DNA of 64,000 nt from Mariprofundus sp. UBA1536 (lineage in GTDB: Bacteria; Pseudomonadota; Zetaproteobacteria; Mariprofundales; Mariprofundaceae), in assembly GCA_002323245.1 (NCBI GenBank), contig DCPU01000014.1:62001-126000 (forward strand). The letters are read 5' to 3'. The translations under genes were made by a program, and so were the position numbers. Of the stretch, positions 17,074 through 25,898 are shown piece by piece. The notes beneath the pieces were generated by a model, which saw only the letters and a program-made list of their open reading frames with translations, had not been told where the DNA came from and did no database searches. The stretch's first letter is position 1. Each line of letters starts with the position of its first letter.

Positions 17074-17468
17074 AGGCTGCTTGCTTCCTGCGTGAAAAAG
17101 TAAGCTGCTGCAGCCGCAAGCAATATAAGCACCAAAGCCAATAACTTTAATTGCTTATTGCGTTTTTCTTTACGCATGGTGGCAAGCACCTCACGAGCCT
17201 GCTCCTCTTCGCCAGCATCGTCTTCTTTGATGGTATGCGACAAATCAACAATACTGTGATCAGTCACCTGAGACATGGTTTGTGATGGATCCCATCCTTC
17301 GGATGAAATGGTAATGTTTTGATCTTCACCGCGGGCCTCGGTATCGAGAATGACGACTAAGAACTCTTCCTTACAATTTCGGCAAGGGGTGAATTTACCA
17401 ACAGCGGCTCTAGCTTTTTCATTGGCTGCGTAGCGTTTATTACAATGTGTACATTGTATGTATTCCAA
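17067..17468 (-). CDS. zinc-ribbon and single-TM protein
   Basis: A 133-residue protein with an N-terminal zinc-finger of the MJ0042/zinc-ribbon type: CTHC at residues 6-9 and CRNC at 29-32, spaced like ribbons at the start of many bacterial membrane proteins. A polar, acidic middle is followed by a basic stretch (MRKEKRNKQLK) and one transmembrane helix, LLALVLILLAAAAAYFF, near residues 109-125. The ribbon and acidic region should be cytoplasmic. It is coupled to the downstream small gene and follows nusB by 37 bases. No function is assigned. Confidence 0.65.
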   Translation of the reverse strand: MEYIQCTHCNKRYAANEKARAAVGKFTPCRNCKEEFLVVILDTEARGEDQNITISSEGWDPSQTMSQVTDHSIVDLSHTIKEDDAGEEEQAREVLATMRKEKRNKQLKLLALVLILLAAAAAYFFTQEASSLW

Positions 17469-17505
17469 AGCTCCCCCTCAAAAAAACATCACCAACACTG
17501 CTTAT

Positions 17506-17988
17506 TTAAGCTTTCAATTCACCTTCGCGCAACTCATGGGCAATTTTATCCAATACGCCGTTGATAAAACCACGAGATGGCTCATCCGCATAATCGCGTG
17601 TCAGTTCCAAAGCTTCGTTGATAATGACACGGTATGGAATTTCCAAATGATATTGCAGCTCCCAAGCAGCCAAACGCAACACATTAATTTCAACATGAGC
17701 AACACTGCGCAAGCTACGCCCGCGCACCGCCTTGCCAATCATCGCATCAATGCTTTCCACATGCTCTACCACGCCATAAACCATCTCACGCAAATATTCT
17801 TCATCTTGACCCGCGCGCTCTTCTTCCACCAAACGGTCGGCCACAATAGCAGGCAACATCGCAGCATCATTGCCGCCATTATGCCATGCATACAAAGCTT
17901 CTAAGGCCGACTCACGCGCCAAATGGCGATTGGGCGAACGTTTCTTTTTATTACTGGATTCATTCAACGTATTTTCGCTCACATTCAC
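17506..17988 (-). CDS. nusB: transcription antitermination factor NusB
   Basis: All-helical RNA-binding protein that joins NusE (S10) on boxA RNA during rRNA antitermination; 160 residues. Typical motifs are RHLARESALEALYAW, VEHVESIDAMIGK, LRSVAHVEINVLRLAAWEL, IPYRVIINEALELT, and the C-terminal GFINGVLDKIA. A short basic extension (NKKKRSPNR) precedes the core. The GTG at 17988 overlaps the ribH stop by four bases; a GTG two codons later has the better-spaced GGCGGA. The ribH-nusB pairing is widely conserved. Confidence 0.96.
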   Translation of the reverse strand: MNVSENTLNESSNKKKRSPNRHLARESALEALYAWHNGGNDAAMLPAIVADRLVEEERAGQDEEYLREMVYGVVEHVESIDAMIGKAVRGRSLRSVAHVEINVLRLAAWELQYHLEIPYRVIINEALELTRDYADEPSRGFINGVLDKIAHELREGELKA

Positions 17989-18473
17989 TCCGCCAAAGGC
18001 TCTAAATTTTGCAATGCCCGAGCCACTTCCACAGCTGTTAATGCCGCTTCAGCACCCTTATGCCCATGGGCGCCACCAGTTCGTTCCTGTGCTTGCAGCA
18101 ACGTATCTACTGTTAATACACCATTACCAACGCCAACATCGCCGCGCTCAGCAACATGATTGATGGCATCCATGGCGCCTTGACAGACATAATCAAAATG
18201 CGCCGTGCCACCACGAATCACACAACCCAAACATACTATCACATCATAAGCATGCGACTTGGCCATGCGCTGGGCGATGGTGCCAATTTCCAGGGCGCCA
18301 GCAACGCGCACAGTGGTGATAAAATCATCTGTAGCGCCATGATCCTTTAATGCCAAAATGGCACCATCAAGTAATGCATTTGTAATCGTTTCATTAAATC
18401 GGCTGGCAACAATACCAATGCGTAGACCTGCGGCATCAACTGTGCCTGTTAACGTTGGCGCATCAAGACTCAT
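17985..18473 (-). CDS. ribH: 6,7-dimethyl-8-ribityllumazine synthase
   Basis: Condenses 5-amino-6-ribitylaminouracil with dihydroxybutanone phosphate in riboflavin synthesis; forms icosahedral or pentameric assemblies. 162 residues. IVASRFNETITNALLDGA is at about residues 22-39, VAGALEIGTIAQRMA gives the substrate-binding loop, CLGCVIRGGTAHFDYV holds the catalytic histidine, and GVLTVDTLLQAQERTGG and HKGAEAALTAVE follow. The ATG is preceded by GGGGGC and lies within the end of ribBA (11-base overlap). It is part of ribE-ribBA-ribH-nusB. Confidence 0.96.
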   Translation of the reverse strand: MSLDAPTLTGTVDAAGLRIGIVASRFNETITNALLDGAILALKDHGATDDFITTVRVAGALEIGTIAQRMAKSHAYDVIVCLGCVIRGGTAHFDYVCQGAMDAINHVAERGDVGVGNGVLTVDTLLQAQERTGGAHGHKGAEAALTAVEVARALQNLEPLAE

Positions 18474-19707
18474 GCTTGCCCCCAGCTTTGTTTGTAGCTT
18501 GGGCAGTTAAACCCTCAAATAAATGGCCCATTTTGTCCCGCTTGGTGGTGAGATAATGGATATTTTCAGCATGGGCAAAGTTGGCCAGTTGCACGCGCTC
18601 AACCACTTCCAAACCATAACCATCAAGGGCAATGATTTTTTTCGGATTGTTGGTTAAAAGCTTGAGTTTACGCAAACCCAGTGCCCGCAAAATTTGTGCA
18701 CCAATACCATAATCGCGCAAGTCGGCTTTAAAACCCAGCTTGGTATTGGCTTCAACGGTATCGTGGCCTGCATCTTGTAGCGCATAAGCGCGAAGCTTGT
18801 TAAACAAGCCAATGCCGCGCCCTTCTTGGCGCAAATAAAGCAACACACCACTACCTTCTTCAGCAATTTGTTTCATAGCAGCATGCAATTGCGAGCCGCA
18901 ATCACAGCGCCGTGATGTAAACACATCACCTGTTAAACATTCCGAATGCACCCGCACCAAACATGGCTCATCATCTTTAGGTTCACCCATCACCAAGGCC
19001 ACGTGCTCGGCATCATCAACAAGATTGCTAAAACCAACCATTTTAAAATCACCAAATTCGGTAGGCAAACGCACTTCAACTTCACGTTTGACCAAGGAAT
19101 CGTGCTTGAGGCGATAACGAATCAAATCAGCGATACAGCCGATTTTGATATTGTGCTTTTTGGCAAATTTCTTCAGCTCAGGCATACGCGCCATGGTGCC
19201 ATCTTCATTCATGATTTCGCAAATCACGCCAGCAGGTTTGAGCCCCGCCAAACGGGCAAAATCGATACTTGCTTCAGTATGGCCTGCGCGCACCAATACC
19301 CCGCCCTCTTTGCCCTGCAATGGGAACACATGGCCAGGTGCATGAATATCATCAGCAGTCACGCCATCTTTAATAGCTGTGCGAATGGTATGAGCCCTAT
19401 CATAGGCCGAAATGCCTGTGGTTACACCTTCAGCAGCTTCAATAGACACCGTAAAATTGGTTTTAAATTTGGAGTTCACATTGGCCGTCATCAACGGAAG
19501 CTTGAGCTTCTCCACTTGCTCTTCGACAAGGGTCAAACAAATCAGTCCGCGGCCATGGGTGGCCATAAAATTCACTGCTTCTGGGGTTACCCACTCAGCA
19601 GCCATCACCAAATCGCCCTCATTTTCCCGATCTTCATCATCGGCAAGGATAATCATGCGGCCTGCACGCAATTCCTCGATCAGCTCTTCGCAAGGGTCAA
19701 GACTCAT
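18463..19707 (-). CDS. ribBA: bifunctional DHBP synthase / GTP cyclohydrolase II
   Basis: Both entry enzymes of riboflavin synthesis in one 414-residue protein. The N-terminal half (to about 210) makes dihydroxybutanone phosphate from ribulose 5-phosphate: DDEDRENEGDLVMAAE has the metal-binding acidic residues, and HGRGLICL, RAGHTEASIDFARL and GVICEIMNEDG follow. The C-terminal half is GTP cyclohydrolase II with intact zinc ligands in HSECLTGDVFTSRRCDCG and LRQEGRGIGL. Some RibBA homologues lose one activity, but no key residue looks missing here. AAGGAG precedes the ATG, and the gene overlaps ribE by four bases. Confidence 0.97.
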   Translation of the reverse strand: MSLDPCEELIEELRAGRMIILADDEDRENEGDLVMAAEWVTPEAVNFMATHGRGLICLTLVEEQVEKLKLPLMTANVNSKFKTNFTVSIEAAEGVTTGISAYDRAHTIRTAIKDGVTADDIHAPGHVFPLQGKEGGVLVRAGHTEASIDFARLAGLKPAGVICEIMNEDGTMARMPELKKFAKKHNIKIGCIADLIRYRLKHDSLVKREVEVRLPTEFGDFKMVGFSNLVDDAEHVALVMGEPKDDEPCLVRVHSECLTGDVFTSRRCDCGSQLHAAMKQIAEEGSGVLLYLRQEGRGIGLFNKLRAYALQDAGHDTVEANTKLGFKADLRDYGIGAQILRALGLRKLKLLTNNPKKIIALDGYGLEVVERVQLANFAHAENIHYLTTKRDKMGHLFEGLTAQATNKAGGKHES

Positions 19708-20330
19708 GTGTTCTCCTTAGATTGTTGCTCGTTGCGGCACTCTAACAACCGCTCCACGTACCTACCCATCAAATCGGTTTCGATGTTGACCATACTACCC
19801 ACCCGCAAATCACTGAGATTGGTGTGCGCTAAAGTATGGGGAATTAAGTTAACTGCGAATTGTTTATCTTCAACAGAATTCACAGTAAGGCTCACGCCAT
19901 TGAGCGTCACAGAACCTTTTTTGACAATATATTGTTTGATGTTGTTTGGCACTTCAAAGTGAATTTGGTGATGTTCACCCAAGGCTCTTACTTGGGTTAC
20001 CTTAGCCATGGCATCTATATGCCCTGTCACCAAATGCCCACCCAAGGCATCACCCATCCGTAGCGCAGGTTCAAGATTGACCCTGCTGCCTACGTTTAAC
20101 GACAAAAACCGTGTCAGCGACAATGTCTCTGGGGATAAGGTGGCTGAGAACTTACTTTTTTTCCCCTCGGGGAATGCAGTAATCGTAAGGCAGCAGCCAT
20201 CCACTGCCACAGAATCGCCAAGCTGCCAGTTTGCCATATCCAAAACAGTGGAAAAGACCAATAAGGCTTGATGCTCTTGAGCATCGATAGCTGCTATTTT
20301 GCCAACATCTAAGATGATGCCTGTAAACAT
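19704..20330 (-). CDS. ribE: riboflavin synthase alpha chain
   Basis: Dismutates two 6,7-dimethyl-8-ribityllumazine molecules into riboflavin and a pyrimidine that is recycled by RibH. About 208 residues with two homologous lumazine-binding barrels: MFTGIILDVG with GDSVAVDGCCLTIT in the first, and GHLVTGHIDAMA with GSVTLNGVSLTVN in the second. It starts at ATG 20330, nine bases after the hemE stop codon begins. Its stop overlaps the ribBA start. ribD, needed for the pathway, is not in this window and must lie elsewhere. Confidence 0.96.
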   Translation of the reverse strand: MFTGIILDVGKIAAIDAQEHQALLVFSTVLDMANWQLGDSVAVDGCCLTITAFPEGKKSKFSATLSPETLSLTRFLSLNVGSRVNLEPALRMGDALGGHLVTGHIDAMAKVTQVRALGEHHQIHFEVPNNIKQYIVKKGSVTLNGVSLTVNSVEDKQFAVNLIPHTLAHTNLSDLRVGSMVNIETDLMGRYVERLLECRNEQQSKENT

Positions 20331-20336
20331 CAGCAC

Positions 20337-21404
20337 TTAACCGTGATACTGCTTGGACTCTTCACGCACAGCTTTAAAGAATTCAATGGCATGTTCTGGC
20401 GGCACATCTGGGGTAATACCATGGCCTAAGTTAAACACGTGACCATTGCCATGGCCAAATTTCGCCAGAATGTCTTTTACTTCAGCGCGAATAAGCTCTG
20501 GTTTAGCATACAACATGGTCGGATCCATATTACCTTGCAAGGCAACTTTATGACCCACACGGCGTTTGGCTTCATCAATATCAATCGACCAATCCAAACC
20601 CAACACATCGCAGCCCGTATCAGCCATGGCTTCTAGCCAGCCCATCCCGCCTTTGGAATACAAAATCACTGGCACTTTGCGGCCATCGTTTTCTCGCGTG
20701 AGTTGAGCAACAATGCGTTGCATATATTGCAATGAAAACTCTTTGTAATCGCGGGTATTAAGAATACCGCCCCAAGTATCAAAAATTTGCACAGCTTGCG
20801 CGCCGCTAGCAATTTGACCGTTCAAATAAGCAGCTGCGGAATCCGCGAGCTTTTCAAGCAACAAATGCATGGTCGCTGGTTCATTAAACATCATAGCTTT
20901 GACTTTCGAGAAGTTTTTAGAGCCGCCGCCTTCAACCATATATGTCGCCAATGTCCATGGGCTACCCGCAAAACCAATCAACGGCACACGACCATTTAAA
21001 TCTCGACGAATGGTGCTTACTGCATCCATCACATAACCCAACTCACGTGTGGGATCATCCAATACGGGAAGCTTTTCAACATCTGCATGGCAAGTAATTG
21101 GGTCAGGGAATTTCGGGCCTTCGCCAACACCAAAGATTAATTCCATACCCATCGCTTCAGGCACAACCAAGATGTCGGAAAACAAAATCGCAGCATCTGC
21201 ATCCAAGATATCAATCGGCTGCAACGTCACTTCGCTGCACAATTCAGGAGAACGGCAAAGGTTTAAAAAACCGCCAGCTTTGGCGCGCGTTGCTCTGTAT
21301 TCAGCCAAATACCGTCCCGCTTGGCGCATCATCCATACGGGGGTGCGTTCTACATCTTGGCGCAAGCATGCGCGTAAAAATAAGTCATTTTTTAATTCGG
21401 TCAT
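20337..21404 (-). CDS. hemE: uroporphyrinogen III decarboxylase
   Basis: Removes four acetate carboxyls from uroporphyrinogen III to give coproporphyrinogen III in haem synthesis; cytoplasmic TIM barrel, 355 residues. The substrate-binding signature RTPVWMMRQAGRYLAEYR is at about residues 20-37, the catalytic aspartate region DAAILFSDILV follows, and GFAGSPWTLATYM and GHGITPDVPPE are conserved. ATG 21404 has AAAGGAAAG upstream. It is the first gene of a run continuing into ribE. Haem supply fits a cell rich in cytochromes, but the linkage may be positional only. Confidence 0.97.
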   Translation of the reverse strand: MTELKNDLFLRACLRQDVERTPVWMMRQAGRYLAEYRATRAKAGGFLNLCRSPELCSEVTLQPIDILDADAAILFSDILVVPEAMGMELIFGVGEGPKFPDPITCHADVEKLPVLDDPTRELGYVMDAVSTIRRDLNGRVPLIGFAGSPWTLATYMVEGGGSKNFSKVKAMMFNEPATMHLLLEKLADSAAAYLNGQIASGAQAVQIFDTWGGILNTRDYKEFSLQYMQRIVAQLTRENDGRKVPVILYSKGGMGWLEAMADTGCDVLGLDWSIDIDEAKRRVGHKVALQGNMDPTMLYAKPELIRAEVKDILAKFGHGNGHVFNLGHGITPDVPPEHAIEFFKAVREESKQYHG

Positions 21405-21486
21405 CAAACTTTCCTTTGTTTTTCTTGAGAAAACCAACATGCGAAACTACTGCAAGAAATGCAGCAAAAGACACAACATTTTGGCT

Positions 21487-23100
21487 TTAATTTGCGTTGA
21501 GATTGCTTGTATCAAGCTCCGTCGCCAAGCGCACGGTGCAAACACTATAATTAATACCAGATTCCGCCACTTTTAAGACTTTAAAATATCCTGGGCAACG
21601 TTTGTCTTCCACACTAAACACCAAACCTTTAAAGATGTTGGTATCAGGAAATACTACCGTATGCTCTCCATCTTCCTCGAAAGTGAAAAGCACTGGCCAG
21701 CCGCGACGCTTGTCCGTTGAACCCACAGTCAGCATCGTGGCATGCGTTGGCACATAAGGGCGCAGGTAAAAAGATAAGCCCATTTGCTGCTCGCCGGCTT
21801 TGGGATAGCGAATCCAACGAATAAAACCAAGCAAAGGCTCACCGCGAAAGACCTTCCAGTGCAAGCCAATTAGTGCCCCAACGCCCTGTTTTGGCTCTTC
21901 GATGCTCATGCGCTCTAATGCAATTCCACTTTTACTTATGTTTTTGACTGTCCACTGCCCTGGCGTTCGCGACAGCTCAGCATCTGATGTATCCACCACT
22001 TGGTTTAAAGCGTTCTCCTGCGTGGACATCAATCGCACAATATCTTCAATCGATTGGTTAAACGACCAACCTGCCACCAATTTAGCATTACCATACTCTT
22101 GCCGTTCCGTAGAGCGTGAGCGATTGCGCAAGGCATCAAGAATGGCATTCCCACCGACCACTGTGGTGTGCAACGCAGCTTCAATCTGAATATCTTTATT
22201 TTGCAATACAGGGTTCTTCAAAACCTTTTCCGCCCTATCGATAGATAAGACCAATTTATCGATAAAATCATCCATAGGAACGAGCAAGAAATCGGATGCG
22301 GAGTTATCGGGAGGAAATGGCAAGACCTTGGCCGTATCATGCGGGCGACTAAAGCTGGTTGCCATTAAAGAGTAACCTTTAATCTCACTACTTTTAAGCT
22401 CATTTTTTGCTAAATAATAGGGGCGGAGCATGCCGATATGATGGGCAAGCTCATCCATCACCATACGTTGTTCACTTTTGGTTAAACTGAAAAAATCAAG
22501 ATTACGCAACAATTCATAGCGAACAATAGCTAAAAACAGACGCTTTTTCTCGCGTTCAGCCTCTTCAGGCAATTCAGGAATAATCAACATGCCCAAACGC
22601 ATTAAATCGAACACTTGGCGAACGGTAATGACCGCAGGGGCATGGTAGGCGCTAAGATCATCTCGCATCAGTCGGCCTGCCAATTCAATAGCATCAGAAA
22701 CCATGTTGACCAGGATTTGGTAGTAAGAGCGCTCCGTTAAAGCTTCTTTTTGCACCATATCGATACCGATTTTATGGGCATTAAGCACAGCAGCTGTCAT
22801 TTCAGCATCAAACAAATCCAATTGCTCTTCAAATCGTTTTAACACTTTCAAGCGAAAGTGCAGGGGAATTAAAGGATTGGCATTTAAACGGGAAAGGTAT
22901 GCTTGCATTTGCTTGCGAAGCACATTGCCTTCATTGGAGCCAGAAATATACGTGGTTAAACGACGATCAAGATCGTCAAATGGGTGCAATAAAGCATCAG
23001 TAAGCATCTCGGCTTGGCCCAATTGTATGCGTTTGGGATGCAAGCGCAGACTAGATTCCAACGCGTCTTGAATCGAAGAATGATGATCAGATGCACTCAT
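21487..23100 (-). CDS. large PilZ-like domain protein, function unknown
   Basis: A 537-residue cytoplasmic protein without signal or membrane segments. The first 350 residues are mostly helical. The C-terminal part has a PilZ-like beta-barrel pattern: WTVKNISKSGIAL corresponds to the PilZ (D/N)xSxxG element, with IGLHWKVFRGEPLLGFIRWI after it. A clear RxxxR motif that would show c-di-GMP binding was not located, so ligand binding is uncertain. It lies downstream of bioD and upstream of hemE on the same strand but with gaps of 70-80 bases. A regulatory role tied to c-di-GMP is only an inference. Confidence 0.5.
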   Translation of the reverse strand: MSASDHHSSIQDALESSLRLHPKRIQLGQAEMLTDALLHPFDDLDRRLTTYISGSNEGNVLRKQMQAYLSRLNANPLIPLHFRLKVLKRFEEQLDLFDAEMTAAVLNAHKIGIDMVQKEALTERSYYQILVNMVSDAIELAGRLMRDDLSAYHAPAVITVRQVFDLMRLGMLIIPELPEEAEREKKRLFLAIVRYELLRNLDFFSLTKSEQRMVMDELAHHIGMLRPYYLAKNELKSSEIKGYSLMATSFSRPHDTAKVLPFPPDNSASDFLLVPMDDFIDKLVLSIDRAEKVLKNPVLQNKDIQIEAALHTTVVGGNAILDALRNRSRSTERQEYGNAKLVAGWSFNQSIEDIVRLMSTQENALNQVVDTSDAELSRTPGQWTVKNISKSGIALERMSIEEPKQGVGALIGLHWKVFRGEPLLGFIRWIRYPKAGEQQMGLSFYLRPYVPTHATMLTVGSTDKRRGWPVLFTFEEDGEHTVVFPDTNIFKGLVFSVEDKRCPGYFKVLKVAESGINYSVCTVRLATELDTSNLNAN

Positions 23101-23170
23101 AGGAAATCAATTATCAAGACTTTTTGCAAAATAGTAAACACTGTGATGCATGAGGTAATAAAAGTCACAG

Positions 23171-23842
23171 CTACAATTGAAGTGTTTGCTGCCCCTGATT
23201 CAATATGAGCAACTTCGGTACATGTCCAAATAATCGCTTCAAACAAGGCATGAGAATTGTAATCGTTTCATCAGCCGTACCATTGCCATCAAGGTCGTTG
23301 AATACAATCCAAGTGGGAGACCTATCCAAACGCTGCAATTCAGCGCAAGCCAGCAAAGCCTGATTCATACAACCCAAGCGTAGCGGCAAGACCAGCAACA
23401 CTTGCGTATCGAGCATTTGTTGCAACCAATCACTAACCAACCACACATTTCCATCAGTTGCCAACAGCGGTGTCATCAAACCACCCACTGTTTCAATCAA
23501 CGTTATTTCCATTTGATGTTGCAAATCGCCAATCCAGAGCAACAAAGCTTCTGGCGAAAAAGCACCTTCGACTTTGGCTGCCAAAGCCGGTGCTAATGGC
23601 TGGTGATATGTTTTAAAATTTATGTCGCTGATTTTTCGCTGAGGCTGGATATTGCATAGTTGCTGCACATCTTCATTGAGGGCTGCGCTTTCATTGCTTG
23701 GCGCAACCTGCACGCCACAGGCAATAGGCTTAAGCGCCCTAACGGCCAAACCTTGGTCTTGAAATTGTTTAAACAATTGTGTCGTCACCCATGTTTTTCC
23801 TGCATCCGTATCGGTTGCAACAATAAAAATGGATGACGACAT
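23171..23842 (-). CDS. bioD: dethiobiotin synthetase
   Basis: ATP-dependent carboxylation and ring closure of 7,8-diaminopelargonate to dethiobiotin, the penultimate step of biotin synthesis. About 223 residues. The P-loop is in FIVATDTDAGKTWVTTQL (residues 5-22), then LKPIACGVQ and the segment IETVGGLMTPL, which matches the usual VEGAGGL..P motif except that Gly-Ala is replaced by Thr-Val, a mild departure. The start is ATG 23842, ten bases after the ppiD stop codon, with a weak ribosome site. Other bio genes are absent from the window. Confidence 0.88.
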   Translation of the reverse strand: MSSSIFIVATDTDAGKTWVTTQLFKQFQDQGLAVRALKPIACGVQVAPSNESAALNEDVQQLCNIQPQRKISDINFKTYHQPLAPALAAKVEGAFSPEALLLWIGDLQHQMEITLIETVGGLMTPLLATDGNVWLVSDWLQQMLDTQVLLVLPLRLGCMNQALLACAELQRLDRSPTWIVFNDLDGNGTADETITILMPCLKRLFGHVPKLLILNQGQQTLQL

Positions 23843-23851
23843 CAAATGGAT

Positions 23852-25771
23852 TTAGAAACGATCCAAAGCTTTTTGATTGATTGAAATTTCGTGACGATCA
23901 CGAACGCTGGTCATCCAGCGTGCAAAGCGCACAGCGCCTTTGGCTTTTAAAGCCTCATCACGCACAGCAGCTTGTTCTTCAGCAAACTTGGCTTGATCAG
24001 CTGGCTTAACATTTTTTACATACACCACAGCCACACCTTGGGGTGTATGTAATGTGCTGCTTACCCAGTTTGATGCAGGCGTGCGGAAAGCTGAAGCCAA
24101 CACATTGGCGGTGAGCCACACTGCATCATCACCCTCACCGGTGCTACGCACCAGTTTGGAGATGTATTTTGGCTTAGCAAAGCTTTGCGCTAAGGCATCA
24201 ATAGATTCACCAGCTTTAGCTTTGGCCAAGATGTCTTCAGCGATTTGTTGCGCCTTATTGCGCGCCGCATCAGCTTTAACATCAGCATACACGCGGCTTA
24301 CGACTTCTTCGTAAGGCATTAATGCAGGTGCCAAACGTTGGGTAACTTCCATCGCCACAAAACGACCATCTTCAACACTCACAATTTCAATCGCATCACC
24401 AGGCATTGTGGAGAACACTTTACCTTGGAGTAATTTCGATGAAGCTAACAAGGGGTTAGCCAACATGTTTTGCTGGGTCACAAGGCCCAAGTCTTGTAAT
24501 TTAATATTCACTTTAGCAGCTGCTGCTTTTAATGAGCCTTCCATGCCCAAAGCATTATCCAAATCTTCCGACAAACGATAAGCCTCTTCGCTACCAGCTT
24601 GTTTAAGCAATGATTGTTCAATTTGATCTTTCACTTGCACTAGTGTTTTCACTTGCTCAGCTTGAATATCAGTGAGTTTAATCAAATGAAATCCAAATTG
24701 AGTTTGAATCACATCGGAAACTTCGCCAACTTTCATATCAGAAAACACAGCTTGCTCAAACTCAGCAACCATGGCGCCTTGGGCAAAGAATCCCAAATCA
24801 CCGCCCTCTGATGAAGTCACATCATCCGACACGGATTTTGCGACTGCTGCAAACTTCTCACCTTTATCCAAACGCGCCTTAGCAGCATTGATTTTCTCTT
24901 CAGCTTCAGCCAAAAGCTCAGGGGCCGCATCACGCTCTACACGCACCAAAATATGCGATGCGCGGCGTTTTTCTGGGGTAATAAACTCCGACTGACGCTC
25001 TACATACGCTTGCTCAATCATAGCTTCACTAATCTCAACATCATTGACCAAATCAGCTGCATTGATTTCCACAGCTTGCACCGCAGCCTTTAAAGGCGAT
25101 TGATACAAAGAACCATGGCTGGCGAACCACTCACGCGCCGCCTCATCACTCACTTCAATACCAGCAATCAAATCTTCTGGATTCACCACCAATGCTGCCA
25201 ACACACGTTGCTCATACTTGGCTTTAAAACGCGCCATCACTTCTTCATCAGTGATGCTTGCAGTATTGGTGATAGCTTGCTGTAAGGATTCAATCAAAAT
25301 ATTTAAGCGTAAAAATTCTTCGTAATCACGTGGCGCCGAAAAACCCATTTGACGCACTAGGCTTTGGTAACGGTTCACATCGAAGTTATTACCTTGTTTA
25401 AAGGCTGGATTACTTTGCACAGTTCCAAGCACAGCTTGGTCAGGGGCAGCCAGCCCAAGGTGAGCTGCTTCCATCAACATCAATTTGCGATTCACCATGG
25501 TTTGAATGGTTTCGTTCTTCACACCCAATTGATCAGCGAGAGCTTTGCTGAATTGGTCGCCCAACATATTGCGATAGCTGCTGAGCTGGCGCTGATAATT
25601 GTTAAGAAAATCAACGTTATTAATGATTTCACCATCTATTTCGGCCACTTTTTCGATTTGGTTGCCAGAGAAATAATCACCTACACCCCATAGCGCAAAA
25701 GACAAAATGATGCCGCCAAGTAGCACTTTGGCTAGCCAGCCTTGGGCATGTTTACGCATTGATTCGAGCAT
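23852..25771 (-). CDS. ppiD: PpiD-like periplasmic peptidyl-prolyl isomerase
   Basis: Membrane-anchored periplasmic chaperone of the SurA/PpiD family, about 639 residues. A short cytoplasmic N-terminus is followed by one transmembrane helix, LAKVLLGGIILSFALWGVG (about residues 13-31). A SurA-like N-domain (EIDGEIINNVDFLNNYQ) and one parvulin domain (RRASHILVRV ... GGDLGFFAQGAMVAEFE ... TQFGFHLIKL, about residues 265-365) come next, with a SurA-like C-terminal half. In relatives it sits near the Sec channel and helps fold exported proteins. I chose ATG 25771, with GGAG upstream, over a start 27 codons earlier. Confidence 0.9.
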   Translation of the reverse strand: MLESMRKHAQGWLAKVLLGGIILSFALWGVGDYFSGNQIEKVAEIDGEIINNVDFLNNYQRQLSSYRNMLGDQFSKALADQLGVKNETIQTMVNRKLMLMEAAHLGLAAPDQAVLGTVQSNPAFKQGNNFDVNRYQSLVRQMGFSAPRDYEEFLRLNILIESLQQAITNTASITDEEVMARFKAKYEQRVLAALVVNPEDLIAGIEVSDEAAREWFASHGSLYQSPLKAAVQAVEINAADLVNDVEISEAMIEQAYVERQSEFITPEKRRASHILVRVERDAAPELLAEAEEKINAAKARLDKGEKFAAVAKSVSDDVTSSEGGDLGFFAQGAMVAEFEQAVFSDMKVGEVSDVIQTQFGFHLIKLTDIQAEQVKTLVQVKDQIEQSLLKQAGSEEAYRLSEDLDNALGMEGSLKAAAAKVNIKLQDLGLVTQQNMLANPLLASSKLLQGKVFSTMPGDAIEIVSVEDGRFVAMEVTQRLAPALMPYEEVVSRVYADVKADAARNKAQQIAEDILAKAKAGESIDALAQSFAKPKYISKLVRSTGEGDDAVWLTANVLASAFRTPASNWVSSTLHTPQGVAVVYVKNVKPADQAKFAEEQAAVRDEALKAKGAVRFARWMTSVRDRHEISINQKALDRF

Positions 25772-25794
25772 GAAAGACTCCAAAAACTTAATGA

Positions 25795-25809
25795 AATTAC
25801 AATGTAATT
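25795..25809. promoter_or_regulatory. 15-bp palindrome upstream of ppiD
   Basis: AATTACAATGTAATT is a perfect inverted repeat (7-base arms, 1-base centre) 24 bases before the ppiD start. It may be an operator or a chance AT-rich palindrome. Confidence 0.25.
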
Positions 25810-25898
25810 GAGCGCGGCAGGTTAAAGAAGCCACCCCCTTGGCGCAAGACAATTAATAATAAAGCTGCTCAGATAAACTTTGGAAACTGTGAAGGCAG

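Noticed and set aside
20331..20345. FMN riboswitch ahead of ribE
   Set aside because: ribE starts within ten bases of the hemE stop codon, so there is no space for a riboswitch; none of its conserved helices was seen.
21425..21470. CTGCA/TGCAG hairpin after the PilZ-like gene as terminator
   Set aside because: A stem of only five pairs with no T run.
23110..23138. TTTACT-N17-GATAAT as a sigma70 promoter of the PilZ-like gene
   Set aside because: Spacing is right, but it would give a nearly leaderless transcript starting about three bases before the ATG; not strong enough to list as a feature.
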